Shown piece by piece: positions 35,276-47,200 of a stretch of DNA of 64,000 bases; positions within the stretch are counted from its first letter, which is position 1, and each line of letters opens with the position of its first letter. Source of the DNA: Liolophura sinensis (Eukaryota; Mollusca; Polyplacophora; Chitonida; Chitonidae); assembly GCF_032854445.1 (NCBI RefSeq), contig NC_088303.1, positions 12,469,501 through 12,533,500 on the forward strand, in the 5' to 3' direction. The notes beneath the pieces are model-generated. The model was not told where the DNA came from, did not search any database, and saw only the letters and a list, made by a program, of their open reading frames with translations. The position numbers and the translations under genes are program-made.

Positions 35276-38200
35276 ATGGCTGACACTTTAAAATTTGGTC
35301 CAGAATGGTGAGTAATTAAAACATTCTGTTATATACAAGTTGTGGACACTTGCTCTGAAGCCAGTGTTAACAGTGTGAATAGCCAGGTGTATTAAATAAA
35401 TGGTATGAACACTGCAAATGTGTCATTGTGGATATAAAAGTCTATGAGAAAGGTATTGTAGGTTCTAAAGACATCCTGAACACCAAACAAAATCTGTGGG
35501 TTTTAGAACTTTGTGGTCTATGGTGTCATCAGTATGTCATTTGTGGCTTTCTAGAACACAAGGTACTGGTATGGCATGAGTAGGAGAATTTAAATGGTTG
35601 AAAGTCTTGAAATGCGTGTACAATGTTGTTCTTGTACATGTACCACTGGTTATGTCTATTTATGCTGTGTTTTACCTGTACTAAAAGGCAAATCAGTAAT
35701 TAAGTTACGAGAGTGATATAATAAGGAGGAACAAAAATGTAGTGCTAATTAGAAAATAGTGCAGATGCACTAAGAAGAACTCTGAAGATTGTAGGTTTAG
35801 TGAGGGGTGGGGGGTCGGGGGTGTCTCAGTGCTTTTGAGATGTGGACAAAATTAACATGGGGGAGGTAGGTAAAATAGGAGAAAACTTCTGGCTAAACCT
35901 ATACCGAAGTCCTACATATACATTAAATTGTATGCCAGACAGTCCTGATGTAAAGGCTCTAACTACATGTACATGTATGTAATCAGATGATCAAGGTGTC
36001 AGATTTCTGTACCACTATATACATGTATACAGTTATAGTCTTGTTTCTGGGTCAGTTGTGAGCTTGTCCGTTGGCTCATAGTGTTGTAATGATGTGACAT
36101 CTACATGAGTGCCTGAAGCCTGATGCAAGTGTGCATTAAAGTCTGTCACCACTGCTGCAAATGTTCCAAGAAGGCCTTTCAGCCAAAATTTCTTAGGCAG
36201 TAGACATTACATATGTGTTTTAGACCATCAACTGTATATATATATACATTTTTTTTTTTATGTAAAAATATTTTCAACAGATAAACTTGTTATCCCTTGT
36301 TCGAACACTATATCCTTGTTCATTTCTCCTGTGTTAGATTTAGCTTCCTTGCTTGAGTCTACTTTCATTTAGCACAAGTATTACAAGGATCCTCTAAAGT
36401 TCAAATTTACAAACGAAATTCATTCATAAGTTGATTTTCTAATCATTATTCTGAAACAATCGTCACCACCTGGCCACTTATTTGGCAATGCCATTTTGCC
36501 ATGTTATAGCTATCTAGAGTGACATCAGAAAACCTAGGAACTCTCCCGTGCCATGGGTAATGACAATGTGACAATGAGAAATTGCAAGCCAAAACACCTG
36601 ATAACCAACCAAATTGTATCAGCTCAGTTCCTTGATCAAAGGGCTGTTGTTTCCCTTAGTTTGACGCTTGTTAAGGGTGAATTTTGTGGACACAAGCATC
36701 CTGTTTTCAGTGGTTCTGCATTGGTGTAAGTATTTGGCCTGGTTGGCTGTACCAACTTCAGGGAATTTACTGAACATAGCAGGACCATCTGATTAATAAC
36801 AGATTCATTCAGATTTTGGGAAGATATTTTCGTAATAAATCTGACGTTGTTATGGAAAACTAATGCCAAGTCACAATATTTTTCTTCAAGCAATGACTCT
36901 CCTGAGGCGGTTTTCTTGCAAGTTCACCTGACAAGTTACTGCTGCCCCCTTCCGCTTGTGTACACATTGTGACGCGGGAAGCCATCCTCATTTCCCTGCT
37001 CATAGATGTGTGCTCCAGAATGCTGGATTCTAGCTGCGAAATCCAATTTATTGCATCAATATCTATCTGTCCACTAGTAGAAACCACACTGAGAATTTAG
37101 AGCTAGTAGGTTCTTGGATGTGACAGCCATTTACTATTTGCCGCTTTCAGAGCAAGTAAGTAGCCAAGTTCATAAGGTCTTCTACAACATGGCCACTCGG
37201 AGTGAATTGTCCGTCAGTGCCACATCCCCAATGTTGAACTTCAGCTCCTTGGCTCTCAAAACTTTACAAATTTTTTTACACTTTTTCCTTTGATAACTGT
37301 CCTGTATCATTTTTTCTATGTAGGTACAGTGGCAGACTTTATGTTCACTTAATCTTTCATAGTGTTTTCATTAAACAGTAACAAGTCTAGAATCATATAT
37401 ATCATATATTTTCAGCTGTTGTACAGTGTCTGCAATAAAAAAAGTGTTCCACAGAGTGAATAATGGATGAGTTGCCTTTATTTTTACAACAATTTCTTAA
37501 GTTTGTATGAAGAATGCATACACACAGACATATAGCAAGGATGAGTAATATTTTGTGGACAGTTTCAAGCCAAAATTATCTTATGATATTTAGTCACATA
37601 CTACAACTAGCATCTGTAACTAATTTCTAATTTAAAATCACATGTAAAGATGTTTTCTTTAGTTATTTTTGCAAGGCTCTATATAAGGCCCCTGTAATGA
37701 TCAGTAGTTCTATAAATTATTTGTTTGTCCATTTAGGATAATCCCCTAAAGCAGGAAACACTTGCTGCAAACACAATTCTATTTCTCTTCCATTTTTTGG
37801 GACATTCTGTCTGCTCTTTTTAACCAGTGTACGCTGTAATTGTAAAACAGGAATAAATATTTTTTTCCCCACATGATTAGTATATCCAGTGAACAACATA
37901 TAGATGTCTTTACTTCTCTGAAAAACTGAGAATTGCAATTTTCTGCCTTAATCACTTTTTGTTAATATGTCTTGAAATATCAAGAATTCAGAGAATTATA
38001 TAATTCTTTTTGTAGTTATTTCTCTGTGTATTTTAATCTGCAATGTATTAAGGGTCAAGACAACATCTGGCTAAAACGTATTCAATCAAAAGCAGAGTTC
38101 TCAGGCTTTCTGAAAATATCATACTTTATTATTTTAATGATATTTCACCGAATAACATGTAGAACAAAGTGTAAGCACTGGACAGTGGCAGACATCTTGA

Positions 38201-41200
38201 GAATTTTGGTTACGTATAGCTGAGGGGCCATTTCACACAGTGTTGTGGGACAGGTCTGTATCAGTTACTGACCACCATAGACATAAAATTCGTTAATTTA
38301 CAAGCCGTGTAATATTCAGCGATGGTATCCCAAGTTATGTTAGACAGTAGCATACCATCTCGATCCTGACTGCGTTAATCTCCCCAGTAGACCGTAGGCC
38401 TACATGTACTTAGACACACTGTTCAAATCATACAAATACATTTTTTGTTGTTCATTTTACTGTTTAGTCAGCCGTTTCTAAATAACAAATGTCAGAGTCA
38501 GGGAAAAATTCACAAGGGATGCCGAAGGTTGATGGGAATGAGAACAATGCTTAAAACTAATTAAATCGTATGATGTAATTTTTTCTCTCAAAGTTTATGA
38601 GAATTAAGGAATTTATATTTTGCTCCTTTGGCTTTCATGCATACAAGGGATGATTTTTTTCTTTTATAAATCACAGTAAAAGTATCGAAACGCCATGTTC
38701 AAATTGAGGTAATTTCTGTGACATCTTCGATAACTTGGTCAGCTCTTCGCTTAACTTGAAAGCCACCACAACAAAACTAAAGCATAAAATTCAGCTGAAG
38801 TTGAATGCCTAGACCAGCCTCTGTGATGCTTAGATTTATTTCCATTTGTTTCAGAATTGAGCCATTAATCTAGTTGTATAACAATCCTATTGTAATTTTG
38901 TAAATATTTAATAGGGGTCACAATCACAGACATAACCACTCTTGAGGCCACAGCCTGAACCAGGAATACCTTGGCCATGCACCTGCAGGCTACTTAAACT
39001 GGAAATGATATAGCAGGCTTACTGTATCAACAATTCAAGCAGTAGAAGAAATATCCTTCCCTTGTGTCCAATTTCCGAGAAGGCTATTCATCACTTGGTC
39101 TGAAGTCCACAACTTTTATCTGCCATAGCCTAAGCTACTGCTTTTACTATAATGCGGAAAATAACTTCAACATTAGAGAGCTACATAAAGTAAACGTGAC
39201 ATCACCTTGCTGTCGATAATGGAGACACGCTGGAGCTGTGACAAGATGAAGTTTCACAAAACTTTTACTAGGTTGAGAAAAATCGAACGAAATATTTACT
39301 GCCGGATTAATATACCATGAATGGCAGTCTTTCAGTGGATATTAACATTAGTAAGATGCTGATTTTAACCTGGATTAATACTTTCCTCCTTTGGACATTT
39401 TGTGAACACTGAAATTCAGGCTCAATGCAGAGAGTACTTGCTTCTGTTTCTACTTTATCGACACAAGAACAATTTTTGGACAACATGGTCAGAGTGAAAC
39501 AGAAAACTGGGCCAACAAGAGTAAGTTGATGCTGGACATGTATGGCAGACAGAACTGCCTTCCAAGACATTCTGAACATTCAACAAATTTATCATACTAG
39601 AATTTTTATCAACAGTAAGCGAAGCAATAATTATTACAAATGTTGTTGATACTAGTCAGATCCGATAACTGATAACTGATTAAAGGTGCGCTGTGAGAAG
39701 TAAAGAGGCGAACGTAGAACTTATGATTTTCAATACTATACAATAGTGACAGCTGGGATTCTCAGATCACCTATTTAAAATAAATACACAGCAGCTGCAT
39801 TGGTGAGAGGTTCCTGTGTCCTTGTGCTGCACTGGCACGCTAACCACTTTGGCCACAGTGGTTCCCTTCATTTTGATGTCCCTGGTGTATAGATCTTTTA
39901 TAATGTTACCTTGCATTATGTTGGAAATGGACAAAGCTAGTTGCTACTAAACTACTGTCCAGTTATCTGAATATTTGTATTTATTGTCTGGTACATGTAT
40001 GTGCAGGAAATCATTGTTTTGTAATCTGTTTGTGGGATTTGTGATTAAGGATGATGATGCTCATGGTGGTTTTCTTGTGTACCAGGTTGAGAGCCCTGTC
40101 TGACGGCAACAGTGTGGGCACCCCGCCCCCATCACCAGCAGGCCCGGCAAAGTACAAACTAGCAGAGCATCGTTACGGCAGAGAAGAAATGTTAGCCTTG
40201 TTTGTGCCAAACACAAAGATGCCAGATGGTCTCAAAGACTTTCCTTTTATAGCCTTGGAGAAGGCACAAGCCCCACTGGCCATAGTTCCTGTAACAGAAG
40301 AGGAGCAGGTAGGTTTGCTCAGTGTTTGAGATAAGCAACTCTGTGTACCAAGCTTCGAACTATTTCATGCGGAATATTGAAATTGCACTAGTATGACATA
40401 GCAGTTATGTGTTCATTTTCATTGCCAGTAGAAACAAGAAATAACACTACCTTTTTCTGACTTATCTGATAAAATGGCACCACCGTGTGAAAGGTAAACT
40501 AAGGGGAGTTACCACAATTCAGGCATCTGATTGGTCCGTCCACCCGGGATAATTTATCGCATTTGCTAAATGAGAGGCAGTACAGCCTCAAGCATCATAT
40601 TTTTTCTGTATACATGTAAGGCTTCTGTCACATGTGCCCATTGATAACATGGCTTGCTGACTTTGTAAGAGTCAACTTTCCATGCCTTCGTTTTCAAAAT
40701 GATTCAGAAACTAACAACATGTGGATAAACTTCTCATGGCTTTGAGACAGTTAAATTGCACACCCTTGCGAATTGAATCTAGTGACTTTCTAGCAGTTTA
40801 CATAAGGCAGGTACCTTCTCTCAGCTTAACCAATGTTCCTAGCCATGCCCTGTGCTCTTCTTCTCATCGTGGCATCTGTTTCGACCATGCAACATCAAAG
40901 CGCCCATGTAAAACAAACACATCTTGGCTGAAGTACTGGTTTTAATTAAAAAAAGAAAGCTTCCCATGATGTTGTTTTTTTGTGATAAATTTGTTATAAC
41001 AGTATGGTTTGTGGGCCTACAGCCTGATATTTCTTCTTGAGGATGTATGTACAAGTAACACATTTCAGGCTGTAAAACGGATATTATCAGAAATATATAA
41101 ACAATGGCATAATACAGATTAAAATTAAGTTTAGTTTGTAAAATATATTTTAACTCAATACAGAATCCAAATTGGTTGGTAAATTCTTTAAAACTCAATT

Positions 41201-44200
41201 TAGTAAAAAAAACTCAGTTTTTGAGTTTGGTTTTGTATGAATCCCTGGGTACTTAACAAAAGTTTTGTGGTTTACTGCTGGCACTGGTTTTCTCAATCCA
41301 TAGACTTGGCCTCCATCATTTAAGTAAAAAATTATTGAGCATGGAAAACACAAGTCAATTTCAGCAAAAGTAGTGGGATTTTGACCAAGCTCCCTATTTC
41401 CATGAATCATGATGGTGCACGTAAAAAGGTTAAAAAACACATCACATGTGGGTAATGTAATCATACAGGTAAGAGTGGCTAATGGCTATCACATGTGGGG
41501 GAAATGTAATCATACAGGTAGGCTAATGGCTGAATTGTGTTCTTGTTGTCAGCGTATTATGTCGCAGTCAGTCAACAGTGCAGCTGCGTATCGGATGACA
41601 GGGCGGGGTGCCCCTCCACTGAGAGGGCGGGGTGGGCCAGAACGAGGACGGGGACGAGGTAAGACTTTGGTAAATGAGGGAAAACACAGAAACAACTTCT
41701 TGTTAATGCTTCAAGTTAGCATTGCATATTATACATGTTTAGCTGGGCATTCTCTAGTCATTCAGCATTTTATCTTACTGTCAGCTTTTGGAATTAAGAG
41801 AGTTGTTAATTGAAGACCAATTAAGTGCAGGTTGTATTGTGATGGTTTTTTTATTGCAGGCCGTGGTCGTGGTGAGGTATACTTACAGAGGGGGATGTCA
41901 TATGATGATACTGACGGGTTTGGTCGACCTCGCCCTGCCAGAGGAGATGCTTGGGAAGACGGGTGAGTGGATCTCAACTCAGCTGGAAGGCCTGGTGGAT
42001 AGATTCTCACTTTATATATGCACTTAACAGGCATTTGAATCTTCAACTGCTGTTTAAATTGACATACATTCTTTCTTGTTTTAGTAATTGTGTTCCAAAT
42101 TATGTGATGAAAATTTGACCCTGTGTGGTAGCTTAAACATAGCGAAGACAAATCTGATCTTTTTTTTGTTGATCATGCCTGGTATGTGTTCCAGAGGCTT
42201 AAAAAGATACGAAAGGCGCTTTGAGGACACAAGCGCCATTTCCCCACGCAAAGAGTACAATCGTTCACTAAGCAGTGACAACTGGCGAGACAAGACTGAG
42301 CGAGAGGAGGATGACGAAGGAGACTGGAGAAGGGCGGGTCCCAGAGATAAGTGGGGTGGGTCCAGTTATCCTACTAGCCAGGAGGAGTTTTTACTACCAC
42401 TGTTGCATACATGTAAAATGTATGTCTGGAGGCGGGTGGGTCCCAGAGATAAGAGAGTGGGTCCCAGAGACAAATGGGGTGGGTCCAGTTATCCATTTCC
42501 TCAGGGAAAGTTGTAGTTTCACTGTTATGTACGTGTAAAAGGTATGTCTGGAGGCGGGTGGGTCCCAGAGATAAGTGGAGTGGGTCAAGTTATCCTGCTG
42601 GCCAGGAGAAGTTGTAATGTCACTGTTATGTACATGTAAAATGTATGTCTAGAGGAGGATTGGTCCCAGAAATAAATTATCCTGTTCCTCAGGAGGAGTT
42701 GTAATGTCACTGTTATGTACATGTAAAATGTATGTCTGGAGGCGGGTGGGTCCCAGAAATAAATGGGTTGGGTCCAGTTATCCTGTTCCTCAGGAGGAGT
42801 TGTAATGTCACTGTAATGTACATGTAAAATGTGCATCTGGAGGAGGATGAGTTCCAGAGATTATTGTGTGAGTCCAGCTATCCTGCCACATTGTGGTTAG
42901 TATTAGTGTACCACAGGTACAACATTCTGACACGAGCCCATTCTCTGTTTGATAAGTATATTTCTAGCCTTATACAGAAAGATCCCTAGCATTTCCAAAA
43001 TATGAATCCATAATCCATCACTCCATCTATAAATATGAAGACAGTTTGAGTGAAGACAATTTGTTTATATAGTCTTTCTGATCTCAGGGTCTCGTGGCAA
43101 CTGGAGAGAACCAGGCCGCCCTACCTCTGAGTTTGAGCGCGGCAAGTCAAATGGAGGCCTTCCTGAACGGGGTGGGTTTGACAGGGCACGAGTTTATCGG
43201 CGAAGCAAGAGTGGCGAGTCGTGGGACGAAGAAGGTAATTTGTTGAATAGAACTTGGTGATTGGTAATAGTAAGTAGTAACTAGCGCATTGTTCTATGCC
43301 GCAGGTATATTTTTGTTAACTGGTCTTATAGTAGTAACTTCCATTCAGAAAAATTAAAACAGTACAGTGTTAAAAGATACATTCTGATTCAAAATGGTGA
43401 GGATATATATAACGTTCATCTATAAACATTTTACATTGATGTTACAAGCATATGATATTTCAAGGACTTCTTTCTATATACACTTTTGAAAAAATAACAT
43501 TTCTCATGAAACCATTAAGATTTATTCAGCTTGGGAATTGTTTAAATCGGTGTTTCATAAATTGTGTTCAGGGCTGTCCTTTTATATAGAAGTAAGTTGA
43601 GGAATCATAGAATGTTGATTTCTCTCTGTAAAGGCTATAGGTGCATACTAAGAGCTAGTTTGCTGTGTTGTAGACGTGTTGCCAGAGTGGAGTATGGCAG
43701 ACACAGACGATCTGGATAATGTGGGTACATTTGATGCCAGTGGGGCATTTGTCTCTGTTAAAGTGAGTATTGCTTTATTGAGTGTTGAGCTGAATAAGTT
43801 AAGGCCATAGGAAAAGTGCACAAATTTCCCAGCCTTCCCCTTTTGAGAGGTGTCTGAAACCGAGAAATAAAAGGAACCAGACCACATTTACCTACATCAC
43901 TAGTTGCCTTATCTACAGTGTAGCCTCGATAGCGTGCCACATTGGGGACAAGTTCCTGAGCGCGTTCTAGGCTACCTCACGCTATAAGAAATGACCTTGG
44001 TATCCAGTATATAGGCCTACAGTCTATCTTACAGGTCCTGATTTTGACATTGAAAGACGTTTTATTGATGTAAAATGTGTTTTGTCAAATGCTTTCTTGT
44101 TGTTGGTTTACTATAAACATGATATTTTTGTTACGTAGGGACTGAAGCATTTCAGCACCGTCAAGTCATATCCTGCGAAGCCAGATTCGTTTCGCATAAT

Positions 44201-47200
44201 CTCAGGCCTGAGTTGATCTGTAGAATGTGCTGTACATTTCCACAATCTGAACTCAAGTAACGTAGTTCCATCCACTTTATTTTTAAAGAAAAAAAAAAGC
44301 CACAGCACGTTTGGTATCCAATACGTCCATGTATGCTCGTATTGGAAATAACTCCTAGAACTGAGATCCCTCAGATTCAAAATGGCGGACTGCAGACTAC
44401 TGTCAACCTGATCATGTCCGCGTTATAGCTGAAAAACAAAACAAAAAAATAATGTTCACCATTTTAATGTATATCATGCTAAATCAATGTATTAAATGAA
44501 GGAAAGCAGGAAAAAATTAAGAAGTCATTGTTAATTTTTAGTTGCGTTCATCTCCACTCTCGCATGTCAGCATGCCCGTAAACCAAATCTCACTCCCTGC
44601 AGTTTAACCCCTCGCAGCCATTCAGTAATTTGATTAAAGTGATAAGCATTTACTGAAAGTGTACAAATATCACTCCCTTTATGAGGTATGCCTTTCACAG
44701 TGAGCAAAATGTGTTCTGCGTTGCAGACGAACACACACACACACACACACACACACGCACGCAAAAGTAAGGCTGCAACAACTGCAATCGCACGGGCATT
44801 TGAAATCAAACTCTCGCGCAAAGAAAATGTAACCAGTTACAACCTCTTCCATTATTCATAGAAAAATCCATTTCTTTTTGCTTATATGCAGGCTCGACAT
44901 AAGGGTGAATGGCACATATATCCACATTACTGTGTGAAGATAATGAGCCCTAATGTACAAGCTATATGTTTTCTTCATTTTGAAAATCAGGTTTGATCAT
45001 GTTTGAAAGAAATCTCATACAGAAAATTGTCATGTATATGTATTGATTTTAATAATATTCTTTGATTGATTTTAATGTGGTAATAGTGTTAATAAAAATA
45101 ATAATTATTAAATTACAGTCGATATTCTGAAGTCATTTCTCACACAAACTCCTCAGAGGTGTGAACATTTATTTGGGATTGTGAAACGAAACATTTCATT
45201 GGTCATGCAATTTTCGCTGAGCCAATCATAGGTCACACTAAATATAAGTAGTCTACCCTCACCGACGCAAGCAGCCATTTTCATTTTACCGTCATCGGTG
45301 ATCAGTTCTTTTTCCATTTAAATCAGCATAAAGTTTGTACGAATTTTCCTGGAAGTAAAATAAATTTAGCTGTTTTCAACCTACTGAAAGCACATTGTAC
45401 TTACCAACACGCGAAATTATCGTTCCCCTGGAGTTTACATGGTGATCGAAAATTTGTTCTTCTGAATTTACGTTCAGCACATAATATTCAAAAGCCATGA
45501 ATGCACTACTTGCTTCAGACAAGTTTGGGTGTACTTAAAATTATAACCTGCCCTGAAAACGATCAAATATAGTTGATGATTGAGAAAAAGGCAATAAGAA
45601 ACTTGGAATAGTCACTTCGAGACAAGGATTCTGGGACAATCACAGAAGAACAAAAAAGGTTAAACTTTGTCACATTAACTAATTCTTATACAATAAAACT
45701 TTCGAATTTGAAGGTAGTTCTAATTTTAGTATCACCCTTAGAGGGCAACATTTAACTGGAAATTTCATTGAAGGCCGAACTATGGAACTATTTTGTACTG
45801 GTACTCATTTACGAAAGGCTCGATATCTGTATTCTTTATGTTCGTGTCACTAATTTACATGAAATTACTCTCGCACATTTGTGAATGCCTTTGTAAAATG
45901 TAACATCAGTACTAAGACTGAAAGAAAGGCATGGTCAAATTTGTAAGTGATATGAACACATCTGGAAATGGTGCGATTTCCATCAGGCCCTCATTCCTGA
46001 AAATGAAAACAGTGGCTAAATGGTATTTTGTAACAAAATGGCATCCAAACGATCCAGTCATGGTGTTTTCAAAAAATCTAATGCTTTAACTCAAGAGCCC
46101 TAAATTGGAAAAGTAGCTCGCCTATTGCGCAGATTGGTAAATTTTTGGGGTGATTTTTAATGGCTAACTGTTGAGAGGGTGGCTGTGTGGTGGCTGGCGA
46201 TTTTATATCTGCATGGTAGGCATTTGCATGCAAATAATACTTTTTTGTCCCAGTGTTGATATATTTTATGTTCTTAGTGGATGGGGCAACTAGTGTTCAA
46301 GGTAAATATGGCCTGGTTCTTTTTATTTCTCTGTTTGATATCCCTCTCAAAATGGGAGGGCTGGAAATTTTGTGCACTTTACTATGACCTTAAATGTCTG
46401 CCAGTCATAAATTATCTGTGGAGAAATATATATATATGTATACGTCACTGATGAAAATAATGCAGCCGATAGATTGTTCTTGACATGTAGATAACATGGT
46501 TTGTGTAATGGAAAATTGGATATTTTTCAATCAGTTTACTTGTCTAGTGTCTTAGGGAGGATGGTATGGTGCATGTTACTGAAGTAATTTGAATAGTGGA
46601 TGTTGAAAGTGAGAGATCACTGAAGAGATGATAACTGGTGTAGCATAGTAAAGAATACCCTGTGTTTTTGGCTGCTAGGAAGCACAGCGTAGGAAGAAGG
46701 AGCGGTCAGAGGGCTCGGCCAAGGACCGAGGGGACATGGAAACTGCGGAGAGAAAAGACGGAGAGAACAACGGTCACAGCCCTAAAGCGGGTCAGGTAAG
46801 AAAGACGGGGAGGACAACGGTCACAGCCTTAAAGCGGGTCAGGTAAGGTCTGTTGACCGTCACCAGGGCATGGTCTCATGAAAAACTTAATATGTCTTTT
46901 AAAAAAAAAAAAAACATGTTCTGCTTTTCGGAAAGGTGAGGAGAGGGTGATGTTTTGAGAACTAAAAATTTGTTGCAAGATTGATCAGGTTAACACTACA
47001 TGTTTGATTCTCTGCCTGTGCAGGCGAAGCTGTAGTTGCCTGATTGCTGGTATAAGTGGAGCTGCACAGTTTACTCATGTGGAAAGTGTAGATCTGACAA
47101 AAACCTGAGTGAGAATATATCTCAACCCATTTGGTCTTCTTATCCTTTCAGCCTTCCATATCGGATAAATCCAAGAAGGATGACCCTGAAATCATTAGAG

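Noticed and set aside
36636-37087. Two overlapping minus-strand ORFs as a nested gene in GIGYF intron 1
   Set aside because: No recognisable domain, no shared frame and no convincing splice or promoter signals.
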